The translations under genes and the position numbers were made by a program. DNA of 64,000 nt from Methylococcales bacterium (GTDB lineage: Bacteria > Pseudomonadota > Gammaproteobacteria > Methylococcales > Methylomonadaceae). A model generated the notes under the pieces. The model searched no databases. It was not told the DNA's origin and saw only the letters and a list, made by a program, of their open reading frames with translations. The stretch is from positions 1 through 64,000 of the forward strand of contig JAPLRP010000030.1 in NCBI GenBank assembly GCA_026399095.1, written 5' to 3'. Shown here in pieces: positions 47,697-56,516 of the stretch; positions within the stretch are counted from its first letter, which is position 1; each line of letters begins with the position of its first letter.

Positions 47697-48821
47697 TTAA
47701 AATTTTTTGTGGCTAAAGTCATTTCCACGATGAGTTAATCGGTAAGGTTCAGGTGCAACAGTAGTGGGGCGATTTAATATTAAATCAACCATCAGTTGTG
47801 CAGAGGCCGGCCCCATTACCAAACCATTTCTAAAATGACCGGCGTTAATGCTTAAGTTATCAATATCTGGATGTCGGTCGATATAGGGAACGCCCTCTTG
47901 AGTACCCGGCCTTAAGCCCGCCCAGTGATGGAGTAGTGGCGCTTTTTTAAGTGCAGGCAGTAAAGTTAAAGCAAAGTCAGTTAGACGTTCGCGGGCTACG
48001 GTGGTCGTGTTTTTATTAAAATCATCTTGCTCAACGGTACTGCCGGCCAGTATTTTGCCATCACGTCTGGGTATCAGGTATTGGTCGCCATCCAGAACCA
48101 TCGTGCGTAATAAGTTGGGTTGTGCATCAAACAGCAACATTTGGCCTTTGACCGGAGCCACTTTCGGGGCATGGGTCAGCAGCTCAGGAAAAAGCTTCTC
48201 AAATAAAGAGCCCGTCCAAGCGCCCGCAGCAATAATGACTTGCTTCACAGGCAAGGTTCCGGTGGTCGTGTTGAGGTGAGTAATCTGATTTTTATCCAGC
48301 GTAAGATCGGTTAGCTCGCAATGTTCACTTAGCGTTACACCTTTGTTAATAAGGTCTTGGATTAAGGACTTCACCAAGCGAGGATTGCGAGCTTGGGCAA
48401 TGTCCGGTAGCCAAAGTGGATTATCCGGAAGGGTGTTTAAGTCCTTAAAAAAATCAGTTTCGGGTGTTTGATAAGTCATGCTATGTGTCTGGCACCAGTC
48501 AAGTGCCGCTGAAATATCAGGGTTTTTAGTGATTAACAAGCCACAAGGTGTCCATTCCGGGTCTTTGCCTGTATCAGCCATTAATTGCGCCGCTAAAGTG
48601 GGGTAGAGTTTTAGGCTTTGCAACGTCAGGCGGGTAATGGCATCGGCTTGTCGCCAAGGATAAAGCGGTAATAAAATACCGCCACCTGCCCAAGAAGATT
48701 CTTGTCCCAAGCGATTTTTTTCAATAACGGTTACCGTCGCGCCGGCATTAAAAAATTCCCGGGCGGTTAAAAGGCCAATAACGCCGCCGCCAATAATGGT
48801 AATGTCTGGGGTTTTAGTCAT
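47697..48821 (-). CDS. thiO: Glycine oxidase ThiO
   Basis: ThiO oxidises glycine to the imine used for the thiazole moiety of thiamine. The 374-aa flavoprotein begins with the dinucleotide fold IIGGGVIGLLTAREFFNAG and ENRLGQESSWAGGGIL-like KNRLGQESSWAGGGILLPL, then KGQMLLFDAQPNLL and the C-terminal HWAGLRPGTQEGVPYIDRHP with GHFRNGLVMGPASAQL. ATG at 48821 is preferred over TTG at 48824. No other thiamine gene or TPP riboswitch is seen nearby. Confidence 0.93.
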   Translation of the reverse strand: MTKTPDITIIGGGVIGLLTAREFFNAGATVTVIEKNRLGQESSWAGGGILLPLYPWRQADAITRLTLQSLKLYPTLAAQLMADTGKDPEWTPCGLLITKNPDISAALDWCQTHSMTYQTPETDFFKDLNTLPDNPLWLPDIAQARNPRLVKSLIQDLINKGVTLSEHCELTDLTLDKNQITHLNTTTGTLPVKQVIIAAGAWTGSLFEKLFPELLTHAPKVAPVKGQMLLFDAQPNLLRTMVLDGDQYLIPRRDGKILAGSTVEQDDFNKNTTTVARERLTDFALTLLPALKKAPLLHHWAGLRPGTQEGVPYIDRHPDIDNLSINAGHFRNGLVMGPASAQLMVDLILNRPTTVAPEPYRLTHRGNDFSHKKF

Positions 48822-48824
48822 CAA

Positions 48825-49288
48825 TAAAAGTAAGGGTTAAGCTTATGTTGCGTAGGCTGGCAAACATCTAAAAAAGCAATAGAATGGCATTGACGTGGCT
48901 TTATTCATGCTTTGGGAATTTAATAGGCTATATTATGACTGATTTAAGCTTAACTTGCTTCGAGTTATCTATGAGGACATCTATTTCTAGGCGCTGTTCT
49001 TAGCTTAAGTAATGGCTTGGCTTGAATTTAAGGTTTGGAGTAAGGATAATCTCTGGTTGTTGTAAGTTGGGTTATTTATAGAGTTTTGTTGTTTTTTACA
49101 GACAAATACATAAATTAACTTAACAAAAATAGATAACTTATTGATAATTAATGAGTATTTATTTTAAAAATAAATACTCTAAAGCTTGAAGGTAAATAGA
49201 TTTACTGTTATTATTCTTTCCGTGGAAGAGGATTTGTTGTATTTATGCAAATTTTTTGTAAATTAACAACCCATGAGGGGGAACGTAA
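48825..49288. other. Regulatory spacer upstream of outer membrane protein gene
   Basis: This 464-bp stretch is A/T-rich and has no credible ORF. Its main feature is the perfect 13-bp inverted repeat at 49153-49179. A strong GAGGGGGAA ribosome binding site stands before the ATG at 49289. Confidence 0.6.
49153..49179. promoter_or_regulatory. Perfect 27-bp palindrome, operator candidate
   Basis: GAGTATTTATTTT and AAAATAAATACTC form a perfect inverted repeat around one base, about 110 bp upstream of the outer membrane protein ATG. It has no T run in an appropriate place for a terminator, and no gene ends just before it on plus; a dimeric regulator site is more likely. Confidence 0.55.
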
Positions 49289-50176
49289 ATGATTAGTAAA
49301 AATAAAATGTATTTGGGCGTAGCCTTGGCAACCTTAACTATGGCGGGTGCTATGGTTTCTCCACAAGCGACTGCTGCTGAATCAAAAGCAGAGCGTATGG
49401 CTAAAGCAGCAAACACTAAAGCTGAAGTATTAGAAGCTCAACTTCAAGCCATGCAAGATGAATTGGTTAGTTTAAGAGCACAAGTTAGTGCGGCAGCACC
49501 AGCAGCAGCGGTATCAGCAGACACACAAAAAGTTCAAGAATTAGACGCTTGGATGACTTCAGTTAAATCTGAGCCAGTAGTAAAGAAAGCTAAAGACAAT
49601 ATGTTGTATTTCCGTGGTGGTTATTCAGGAAATGATCAGTCTATGGTTGCTACAACCAATACTTGGAATGGTCATCAATTAGCTGAAACTACTAAAGGTG
49701 GTACTGGTGGTTGGAATTTTGGTGCCGGTATTGATTTTAGTCTAAATGATGATTTGTTTGGCTTGATGGATAAGACTGAGTTGTTAGGTGAATTAGATCT
49801 GAATTATGTTGATTTAGGTACATTTACCAGTGGTGTTACCCCGACACTTTTGGGTCTTAAGGGTACTGCTACTACAGCTACTCAAAGTATGCTAAGAATT
49901 AATGCCTCGCCAAAAATTAAATTCATGAAGGGTGAGAAAATCAGACCTTGGATCATTCCAGTGGGTTTTACTTTGAACGTAATCAGTCCACCATCACAAG
50001 TTAATGCCATCACTGAGCTAAAGCCAGCGATGAACTTTGGTACGGGTGTCGATTACAACGTTTGGAAAAGTTTGTATATCGGTGCTGATGTACGTTACTT
50101 CTTGGCAACGACTCAGCTTGACGGTACCAATGTTAACGGTTTAACAGCAGGTGGTTCAGTTGGTTTTGGTTTCTAA
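49289..50176 (+). CDS. Outer membrane beta-barrel protein with coiled-coil N-terminus
   Basis: The 295-aa protein has a Sec signal peptide (MYLGVALATLTMAGAMVSPQATA), a periplasmic coiled coil (AEVLEAQLQAMQDELVSLRAQV, about residues 44-68), an Ala-rich linker, and then an eight-stranded-looking beta-barrel from MLYFRGGYSG to the terminal GGSVGFGF, which ends in the aromatic residue that signals BAM insertion. The strong ribosome binding site, terminator and operator-like palindrome suggest an abundant, regulated porin-like protein. The ligand is unknown; similar proteins are common in methanotrophs. Confidence 0.82.
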   Translation: MISKNKMYLGVALATLTMAGAMVSPQATAAESKAERMAKAANTKAEVLEAQLQAMQDELVSLRAQVSAAAPAAAVSADTQKVQELDAWMTSVKSEPVVKKAKDNMLYFRGGYSGNDQSMVATTNTWNGHQLAETTKGGTGGWNFGAGIDFSLNDDLFGLMDKTELLGELDLNYVDLGTFTSGVTPTLLGLKGTATTATQSMLRINASPKIKFMKGEKIRPWIIPVGFTLNVISPPSQVNAITELKPAMNFGTGVDYNVWKSLYIGADVRYFLATTQLDGTNVNGLTAGGSVGFGF

Positions 50177-50202
50177 GCAAGTCGCTTAAAACTTTAGCTG
50201 AT

Positions 50203-50236
50203 AAAAAAGGAGGGCCTAACAGCTCTCCTTTTTTTT
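50203..50236 (+). terminator. Intrinsic terminator after outer membrane protein gene
   Basis: AAAAAAGGAG and CTCCTTTTTT pair over 10 bp around GGCCTAACAGCT, followed by more T. It ends the monocistronic outer membrane protein transcript. Confidence 0.88.
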
Positions 50237-50510
50237 GTCTAAAATTTAGTGATACTTTTTTGATGATGGTGCTTTATCTTTACAGCTAGTGTTGAAAGGT
50301 CTTATCATGATTAGATTAGAATCATTTTGTTAATGTTAAATTATGCAGTTTTTTAAGTTAACGAAAGTTACAAAACTTTGATAAATTTAATTAGCGTGCT
50401 GAAGTTGCTGTCTATGAGAAGAGCTGTTACGAAAGAAATTACTCTTACATACAAAGCTAATTCTTTTAAATGTAGACAATATCTTGTAGTGCGTTTAACT
50501 CAAATAAATA
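50237..50510. other. Spacer before the proline iminopeptidase gene
   Basis: An A/T-rich 274-bp region after the terminator, with no ORF, hairpin or clear promoter that I can support; together with the terminator it makes up the 334-bp gap between genes. Confidence 0.4.
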
Positions 50511-51452
50511 ATGAAAACCCTGTACCCTGAAATATCCCCTTTTCACACTTTTTTTCTTGAAACGGGTAGTAAGCATTCTGTTTATGTAGAGCAAAGTGGT
50601 ATTCCTGAAGGTATTCCTGTGCTTTTTTTGCACGGTGGGCCGTGTTCAGGAACGAAGCCCGATCATCGACGTTTTTTTAATCCCGAGCACTATCATATTA
50701 TTCTGTTTGATCAGCGAGGTTGTGGCTTGTCTTTGCCTTTTGGCGAGTTGGAGAATAATACTACGCAAGATTTGATTGATGATATGGAGCGTATTCGACA
50801 ACACTTGAGCATCGAGCAATGGATGTTGTTTGGTGGTTCTTGGGGGGCTGCATTGGCTTTGTTATATGCTCAACAGCATCAAGACAAAGTCCTTGGGATG
50901 ATTATCCGCGCGGTATTTTTAGCGCGACTGCAAGATTTAGAGTGGTTTGCAAAAGTTGGCGCCAATCTAATTTACCCTGAACAATGGCAACGACTAATTG
51001 AGAGCATTCCCGCACAAGCTCGGGAAGATGTCGTAAAAGGTTTGTGTTCGGCCTTGTGGGGTGATGATGAGGTGGCAAAAAGAAGGGTTACCAAGGAATG
51101 GATGGGGTGGGGTGGGCAGGTTGCTTTAGGTAACGATTTTAAACCCGGCCGCCCCAGCGATCATGTGACTGATAAAATGGTCAAACAAGTCGGCATGGAA
51201 TTACATTATGCCAAAAATCATTATTTTGTAACGGAAAACCAGATTCTGGAAAACTGTGCTATTTTACAAAATATTCCGGCTATCATTATCCACGGCCGTC
51301 AGGATTTAGTTTGTCCCATAGAAGCCGGAATGAGACTGCATCAGGCACTTCCAAAAGCGGAATACATTATATTACCTAATGCCGGACATATAGCTCAAGG
51401 TTCAGAAATGATCGATGCGCTGGTTTCTGCGACTGATAAATTCGTGGCTTAA
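50511..51452 (+). CDS. pip: Proline iminopeptidase (S33 alpha/beta hydrolase)
   Basis: The 313-aa protein has the prolyl aminopeptidase signatures VLFLHGGPCSGTKPDHRRFF, LFDQRGCGLS, the nucleophile elbow GGSWGAALALLYAQ near residue 110, and the His-containing IILPNAGHIA near 297. It releases N-terminal proline from peptides in the cytoplasm. The length is normal. The next gene, ubiX, starts 25 bp downstream. Confidence 0.93.
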   Translation: MKTLYPEISPFHTFFLETGSKHSVYVEQSGIPEGIPVLFLHGGPCSGTKPDHRRFFNPEHYHIILFDQRGCGLSLPFGELENNTTQDLIDDMERIRQHLSIEQWMLFGGSWGAALALLYAQQHQDKVLGMIIRAVFLARLQDLEWFAKVGANLIYPEQWQRLIESIPAQAREDVVKGLCSALWGDDEVAKRRVTKEWMGWGGQVALGNDFKPGRPSDHVTDKMVKQVGMELHYAKNHYFVTENQILENCAILQNIPAIIIHGRQDLVCPIEAGMRLHQALPKAEYIILPNAGHIAQGSEMIDALVSATDKFVA

Positions 51453-51477
51453 GCCTCTTTCATCATAACTTTATAAA

Positions 51478-52053
51478 ATGACTCAGAAAAAACGTTTAAT
51501 TATTGCCATGACTGGTGCAACGGGTGCCGTTTATGGTGTAAGGATGTTGCAAATTTTACAGGAACAAGAAGAATGGGAAACGCATCTTGTTATATCCGAT
51601 GCGGGCGTGGTGAATTTAAAACACGAAATGGATATGAAGCGGGCCGAACTGTTTAAGTTGGCCGATGTGACGCATGGCATTGATGATATTGCTGCCAGTA
51701 TTTCCAGTGGCGGTTTTAAAACTGAAGGAATGATTATTGCACCTTGTTCAATGAAAACCTTGGCCGCAGTGGCTCATGGCTTTGGTGATAATCTGATTTC
51801 ACGATCCGCTGATGTTGTTTTAAAAGAACGTAGGCGCTTGGTAGTTATGCCCCGTGAAACCCCTTTAAATTTGGTGCATATCAGAAATATGGGCATTGTG
51901 ACGGAAATGGGTGGGATTATGTTTCCACCCATGCCGGCTTTTTACAGCAAAACCGATTCATTAACAGCGATGGTGAACGAAACGGTCGGTCGGGTACTGG
52001 ATATGTTCGGCGTTAATGTTGAGGGCTTATATACGCCATGGGAAGGCTTGTAA
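51478..52053 (+). CDS. ubiX: Flavin prenyltransferase UbiX
   Basis: UbiX prenylates FMN to make the cofactor of UbiD (26.9 kb here). The 191-aa protein starts KKRLIIAMTGATGAVYGVRML and contains IAPCSMKTLAAVAHGFGDNLISRSADV, the conserved ERRRLVVMPRETPLNLVHIRNM and PPMPAFYSKTDSL. A perfect inverted repeat begins at its stop codon. Confidence 0.97.
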   Translation: MTQKKRLIIAMTGATGAVYGVRMLQILQEQEEWETHLVISDAGVVNLKHEMDMKRAELFKLADVTHGIDDIAASISSGGFKTEGMIIAPCSMKTLAAVAHGFGDNLISRSADVVLKERRRLVVMPRETPLNLVHIRNMGIVTEMGGIMFPPMPAFYSKTDSLTAMVNETVGRVLDMFGVNVEGLYTPWEGL

Positions 52054-52108
52054 CTTGTAGGAGTGGCTTTAGCCACGATAATCGTGGCTAAAGCCACTCC
52101 TACAAGTT
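52052..52108. repeat. Perfect 28-bp inverted repeat, REP-like element
   Basis: Two 28-bp arms, AACTTGTAGGAGTGGCTTTA... and its exact complement, meet around a single A. Each arm also contains its own palindrome, GTGGCTTTAGCCAC. The GTAGGAG-TTTAGCC core resembles REP sequences of Pseudomonas and other Gammaproteobacteria that are mobilised by RAYT transposases. It lies between convergent ubiX and pqqE, where it can act as a two-way terminator. Confidence 0.85.
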
Positions 52109-52114
52109 GAACGC

Positions 52115-53242
52115 TTAAGATAAAAGCTTTGAGTTTTTACTGTTTCTAAACAGTAACGGTTTTTCATTGGCAGATAACGCGCTTTTAGCCGCCGAATCTA
52201 CTGCTTGCTGAATAACGCCATGATCAGGTGATTTACTGCATACCGGATCGGCGTTATACATATCGCCAGTCAATAAATAGGCTTGGCAATGGCAGCCACC
52301 AAAATCCTTGTCTTTTTCATCGCAACTGCGACAAGGCTCTTTCATCCAGTCGTCGCCTCTAAAAAAATTAAAGGCTTTTGACTCATTCCAGATTTCTTCA
52401 ATGCTGAAGTCTTTAACATTTGGGCAATTCAGTCCGGGTAATTCTCGTGCTGAATGACAAGGTAAAGCAACGCCATCCGGTGCGACAGTTAAAAAGGTAG
52501 TGCCCCAGCCGTTCATACAGGCTTTGGGTCGGTCTTCATAAAAATCCGGTACGACATAATAAATTTTCATTTTACCCGTAACGGTTTCTTTAAATGCCTG
52601 AGCAATGGCTTCGGCTTTTTCAAATTGTGCTTGGGTAGGTAGCAATAAATCACGATTGGCGTGCGCCCAGCCGTAATATTGGGTGTTAGCAAGTTCTAGA
52701 TAATCAGCGCCCAACTCTTCTGCCATTGCCAATATTTCCGGCATTTGATGTATATTTTCGCGGTGGATAACTACGCATAATACCATCGGATAGCCGTGTT
52801 TTTTTACCAGATGCGCAACTTGCTTTTTGTGTTCAAACGAAGCTGTACCGGCGATATGGTCGTTTAGCTCTTGGCTACTGGCCTGAATGCTCACCTGAAT
52901 ATGATCCAATCCCGCTTCTTTAAGTTGGATGATTTTTTCTTCGGTCAGTCCGTAGCCTGATGTAATTAGGTTGGAATAATACCCCAAGTCTCTGGCGTGT
53001 TTAACCAGTTCGGTTAAATCTTGGCGGGTGAGGGGTTCTCCTCCCGAAAAACCTAATTGTACGGCACCCATTTTACGGGCTTGGGTCAATACGCGTTTCC
53101 AATCTTCGGTGTCTAATTCAGTTTGATATTTTGAATAATCAATCGGATTAGAGCAATATGGGCACTGTAACGGGCAAGCGTAGGTGAGCTCAGCTAGTAA
53201 CCAGCGCGGCGGTGTGATTTTAGTTTTGATTAATCCAGCCAT
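52115..53242 (-). CDS. pqqE: PQQ biosynthesis radical SAM enzyme PqqE
   Basis: PqqE links the Glu and Tyr side chains of PqqA while it is bound to PqqD. The 375-aa protein has the radical SAM motif C23-x3-C27-x2-C30 ([11 protein letters not shown]), [14 protein letters not shown] and a C-terminal SPASM region with [19 protein letters not shown] and CSKSPDHG for auxiliary clusters. It overlaps pqqD by 23 bp and is the last gene of the cluster. Confidence 0.98.
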   Translation of the reverse strand: MAGLIKTKITPPRWLLAELTYACPLQCPYCSNPIDYSKYQTELDTEDWKRVLTQARKMGAVQLGFSGGEPLTRQDLTELVKHARDLGYYSNLITSGYGLTEEKIIQLKEAGLDHIQVSIQASSQELNDHIAGTASFEHKKQVAHLVKKHGYPMVLCVVIHRENIHQMPEILAMAEELGADYLELANTQYYGWAHANRDLLLPTQAQFEKAEAIAQAFKETVTGKMKIYYVVPDFYEDRPKACMNGWGTTFLTVAPDGVALPCHSARELPGLNCPNVKDFSIEEIWNESKAFNFFRGDDWMKEPCRSCDEKDKDFGGCHCQAYLLTGDMYNADPVCSKSPDHGVIQQAVDSAAKSALSANEKPLLFRNSKNSKLLS

Positions 53243-53492
53243 TTTGTAGTGCGACCTTCAGGAAAGCGGTGATGTCGTTGGTAAGACCCGACGTGGAAAA
53301 TTTTTTCTCAAGATCACTGATAATTTGGGCAATATTGCGTGTGCCGTCACAGAGTTTCAGGATTTCAGCTGAACTCTCATTGAGTTCTACCATGCCTTCC
53401 GGGTAAAGAATGACATTTTTTTGTTGTACTTCTTCCCATTGCAAACGGTGGGTGCGGGAAAATTGAATGGGCAGTTCCGGGTTTATGGTCAT
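53220..53492 (-). CDS. pqqD: PQQ peptide chaperone PqqD
   Basis: PqqD binds the PqqA peptide and presents it to PqqE. The 90-aa protein has the RRE-type fold with [21 protein letters not shown] and a helical ISDLEKKF. It overlaps pqqE by 23 bp. Unusually, a YgiT/DUF4258 pair sits between pqqC and pqqD. Confidence 0.95.
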   Translation of the reverse strand: MTINPELPIQFSRTHRLQWEEVQQKNVILYPEGMVELNESSAEILKLCDGTRNIAQIISDLEKKFSTSGLTNDITAFLKVALQNGWINQN

Positions 53493-53520
53493 TTTTAATG
53501 TTTGGTTTTAGGGATGGGTT

Positions 53521-53778
53521 TTATAAAGATAGTGTGGCAAAATCTTCAACGGCCACCTGCATGATTCGCTGTGGTTGTCTTTTTTGGTGAGTGATAGCAA
53601 GGTAGTCGTTTTCGATTTTTTGTAATACTCCCGCATCAAAGTATTGCTCACCGCAAAATGTGCATTCCAGGCAAGGTACGTTTTCAACCACTAACATCTG
53701 TTGATCTTTTTGATAAATGTAGCGTGTAGTTTTACTGTTAAGGTTTTTGTGGCCACAAAATACGCACTGTTCTGACAT
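53521..53778 (-). CDS. YgiT-type zinc finger protein (MqsA-like antitoxin)
   Basis: The 85-aa protein has the two CxxC pairs of the YgiT/MqsA N-terminal zinc finger: CVFCGHKN at residues 5-8 and CLECTFCGEQYFD near 36-42, with the VVENVPCLECTFCGE linker common to this family. It lacks the HTH domain of full MqsA. The start overlaps the stop of the DUF4258 gene by one base (TAATG), the toxin-first order typical of such pairs. It likely neutralises that partner; function is inferred from pairing. Confidence 0.85.
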   Translation of the reverse strand: MSEQCVFCGHKNLNSKTTRYIYQKDQQMLVVENVPCLECTFCGEQYFDAGVLQKIENDYLAITHQKRQPQRIMQVAVEDFATLSL

Positions 53779-54089
53779 TATGAATTACCTCGTTCAAAAG
53801 GGTTTTTAAACTTGGGTGGTGTAGGAATATAGACGGTAATAATTACCAGTGTTTTAACCATACATCCACAGACTACATGAATGGGAATGCCGTCATCAGT
53901 AAATCCTGCGACCAAACAGCTTACACCTCGACCAGTATCTGTGTATTGTTCAAGAATACGTCCGTTAAGTAAAGCTTGTGCTACTTGAATCAATGTTAAA
54001 TTATCATTTTGCCGCTTTTGGTCGCCATGCCGAGAATACCGATAATCATCATCACGTATGGCTTGTTTTATCCAGTCTATTGCAATCAT
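53778..54089 (-). CDS. DUF4258 domain protein (putative toxin)
   Basis: The track runs to 54221, but that extension overlaps pqqC; the ATG at 54089 gives 103 aa starting MIAIDWIKQAIRDDDYRYSR. The DUF4258 signature is seen in YRYSRHGDQKRQNDNLTL, VAQALLNGRILEQY, GIPIHVVCGC and VKTLVIITVYIPTPPKF. DUF4258 proteins are paired with YgiT-type zinc fingers and resemble RelE/BrnT-like RNases. It is lodged between pqqC and pqqD, 52 bp past pqqC. Confidence 0.85.
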   Translation of the reverse strand: MIAIDWIKQAIRDDDYRYSRHGDQKRQNDNLTLIQVAQALLNGRILEQYTDTGRGVSCLVAGFTDDGIPIHVVCGCMVKTLVIITVYIPTPPKFKNPFERGNS

Positions 54090-54141
54090 AGGGCGGCTTT
54101 TGTCAATAAACTGCTGATTTAGACTAATGAAAAGGTAATGA

Positions 54142-54876
54142 CTATTTTTCAATATTAAAATAAGGCGGCATATTGTTAATATAAGCCATATACATGGCAT
54201 CTGCCATAGTCCACAACACATCCAGTTTAAATTTTAAAATTTGTATCATGCGGTCTTGCTGTTCACGGGTTTTGTACCAGTCAAGCGTAATTGCCAGGCC
54301 GTGCTCTACATCACGTCGCGCTTCAGTAAGACGTTTACGGAAATAATTGTAACCTTCTACATCAACCCATGGATAGTGTTCAGGCCAGTTGTCCAAACGT
54401 TGCTGGTGAATTTTAGGGGCAAACAATTCAGTCAAGGAAGAGCTTGCCGCTTCATGCCATTCAGCTCTACGGGCAAAATTAACATAAGCGTCAACTGCAA
54501 ACCGAACGCCGGGCAAGACATATTTTAATGAAGTGATGTCTTCCCGGGTTAAGCCAACAGCGATGCCCAATTGTATCCAAGCTTCAATACCACCTGGATC
54601 ACCGGGATGACCATCGTGATCCAAAATGCGTTGAATCCACTTAGCACGGGTTTCACGGTCAGGGCAGTTAGCCAAAATATTGGCATCTTTTATCGGGATA
54701 CTTACCTGATAATAGAAGCGGTTGGCAACCCAGCCTTGTAATTGTTCCTGTGTGAGTTTGCCTGCATTCATCAGGGTATGGTAAGGATGATGAATGTGGT
54801 AATACTTTTCCATACCGCGCAGGGCGGCTTCAAATTCTGTTTTTGTCCATGCTTTATTGTCGTTATTAGTGTTCAT
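54142..54876 (-). CDS. pqqC: Pyrroloquinoline-quinone synthase PqqC
   Basis: PqqC performs the final oxidation and ring closure to PQQ using O2 without a metal. The 244-aa protein shows [60 protein letters not shown] and [18 protein letters not shown], including the active-site His and Tyr/Arg residues. It is a stand-alone PqqC rather than the PqqC-PqqD fusion of some methylotrophs, and is split from pqqD by the YgiT/DUF4258 pair. Confidence 0.98.
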   Translation of the reverse strand: MNTNNDNKAWTKTEFEAALRGMEKYYHIHHPYHTLMNAGKLTQEQLQGWVANRFYYQVSIPIKDANILANCPDRETRAKWIQRILDHDGHPGDPGGIEAWIQLGIAVGLTREDITSLKYVLPGVRFAVDAYVNFARRAEWHEAASSSLTELFAPKIHQQRLDNWPEHYPWVDVEGYNYFRKRLTEARRDVEHGLAITLDWYKTREQQDRMIQILKFKLDVLWTMADAMYMAYINNMPPYFNIEK

Positions 54877-54922
54877 GGTTTATCCTAAGTGGATGATGTG
54901 AAGAAAATAGGCTTCAGAAAAA

Positions 54923-55834
54923 TTATAAATCAATTTCGAGTCCGTCATAAGCGACTTCAATGCCGGCGGCATCGAGAATTTTACGTTGTTCAGAATCATC
55001 GTCTAAAATGGGATTAGTGTTATTGATGTGTATCAATATCTTGCGGGCTTTAGTTACGCCGCTTAGCACTTCTATCATGCCGCCTGCGCCCGATTGAGGC
55101 AAATGCCCAATTTCTCGGGCTTTTTTATGGCTGATGTTTTGTGTGCACATTTCGTCATTCGTCCAAAAGGTGCCGTCTACCAAGAGGCAATCAACGGCTT
55201 GCATAGCAGTCATTACGTGTGGTTCTATTTCACCCAGTCCTGGTGAATAAAACACTTTCTTGCCGGTAGAGATTTGCTCAATAATGACGCCGATATTATC
55301 ACCTTCGTGCGGGTCATGACGATGAGGTGAATAAGGTGGTGCCTTGCTTTTTAAAGCTTGGGTATAAAAACGTAAATCTGCAATGGCAGGGATAGTAAAG
55401 CAGCTGCCATCAACAGGTATCGAATGATGATTGACGGTGCAATAGTGTCCCAGCATAGTAAATAAAGGAAAGCCTGTGGTCAGGTCTTGTTTGACCATAT
55501 CCGTGCAGTAAACGTCTAGTGGCTTGCCTTCCCTCAGCATTAACATGCCAGTGGTATGGTCAATTTGACTGTCAATGAGCATGATGGCTTTAATGCCGGT
55601 GTCGCGAATACCTTCTTTAGGCTGAATAGCGGGGAAGGCTTCAAGTTGTGCGCGAATATCAGGAGAGGTATTAAAAAGTAACCAATTTTTGTTGTCCGTA
55701 CTCACGGCAATGGATGACTGTGTCCGAGCTTTGCCATTCATTGTTTTGTGACGTAAACGGTGGCAATTATGGCAGTTGCAGTTCCATTGTGGAAAACCGC
55801 CACCTGCACCAGAACCAAGAACTCTAATTTTCAT
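54923..55834 (-). CDS. pqqB: PQQ biosynthesis hydroxylase PqqB
   Basis: PqqB is a metallo-beta-lactamase-fold enzyme that hydroxylates the Glu-Tyr intermediate. The 303-aa protein begins [20 protein letters not shown] with CHNCHRLR, then [17 protein letters not shown], and has [13 protein letters not shown] and [13 protein letters not shown] near the C-terminus. It lies 46 bp upstream of pqqC and is separated from pqqA by a terminator. Confidence 0.98.
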   Translation of the reverse strand: MKIRVLGSGAGGGFPQWNCNCHNCHRLRHKTMNGKARTQSSIAVSTDNKNWLLFNTSPDIRAQLEAFPAIQPKEGIRDTGIKAIMLIDSQIDHTTGMLMLREGKPLDVYCTDMVKQDLTTGFPLFTMLGHYCTVNHHSIPVDGSCFTIPAIADLRFYTQALKSKAPPYSPHRHDPHEGDNIGVIIEQISTGKKVFYSPGLGEIEPHVMTAMQAVDCLLVDGTFWTNDEMCTQNISHKKAREIGHLPQSGAGGMIEVLSGVTKARKILIHINNTNPILDDDSEQRKILDAAGIEVAYDGLEIDL

Positions 55835-55888
55835 ATTGAAAGCCTTAAAAGAAAGGCTTGAATGATACGGGAATATTGATTTTCTGGC

Positions 55889-55915
55889 AAAAAAAAGGGG
55901 CTCTTAGCGAGCCCC
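55889..55915 (-). terminator. Terminator/attenuator between pqqA and pqqB
   Basis: On the minus strand GGGGCTC and GAGCCCC flank a 5-nt loop and are followed by eight T. Such a hairpin between pqqA and pqqB lets the PqqA peptide be made in excess over the enzymes. Confidence 0.88.
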
Positions 55916-55964
55916 TTTCTTAATCTACTATAGAAAATCCCAACGTTAAGTCGGAACAATTTAC

Positions 55965-56039
55965 TTAGCGATTGTAGATATACATTGTAACTTCAAAACC
56001 GAAACGTAGGTCGGTAAAGCTTGGTGTTTCCCATTTCAT
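55965..56039 (-). CDS. pqqA: PQQ precursor peptide PqqA (24 aa), not in ORF track
   Basis: Minus-strand translation gives MKWETPSFTDLRFGFEVTMY followed by IYNR. The substrate residues E16 and Y20 are exactly where they should be (E-V-T-M-Y). The start follows TGGAGGTTCACG. It heads the pqqABC-(TA)-DE cluster and is followed by a terminator-like hairpin. Confidence 0.97.
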   Translation of the reverse strand: MKWETPSFTDLRFGFEVTMYIYNR

Positions 56040-56230
56040 CGTGAACCTCCAGTTATATTATTAAAATAATTGCTAGCTTGATCAAGTAAGCTAATTAAAA
56101 GTATACGATGAACAATTTTTTTACGCAACATTTGACATCGCTTATCAAGGATGTTTTTCTTATTGGAAAAGTGTATTATTAATTTTTATATACAAATAAC
56201 AAGAAGTACTTAAATCATTGAGGAGGAATC

Positions 56231-56437
56231 ATGGGTGGAGTTATTGAGCTGTTTTTGATTATGTTAGCTATAGCGACTGCGGCATTTGTACCATTAGGCT
56301 ATTTTATTTATATATATACTCGTAAAAATGGCGAGCCGTTTGGAGAAACTGAACCGCATGGTGATAGCCATTCATTTGTAAATGACTTGGCGGAAACGGC
56401 TATTGATTTTATTAAGACGCGCCTTGCCAAAAAATAA
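56231..56437 (+). CDS. Small membrane protein of unknown function
   Basis: The 68-aa protein has one hydrophobic helix (IELFLIMLAIATAAFVPLGYFIYIY), then a polar stretch rich in Gly, Glu and His and a basic amphipathic end (DFIKTRLAKK). A very strong GAGGAGGAATC site precedes the ATG, which supports real translation. It is divergent from pqqA with a 190-bp gap. Family not recognised. Confidence 0.65.
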   Translation: MGGVIELFLIMLAIATAAFVPLGYFIYIYTRKNGEPFGETEPHGDSHSFVNDLAETAIDFIKTRLAKK

Positions 56438-56516
56438 ATAACGACAGTTAATGCGGTTTTTGATGGTTAATTTTCATTCAGAAATAATCTGTTTGTAAGT
56501 CAGGTTGTGCGGTTCG

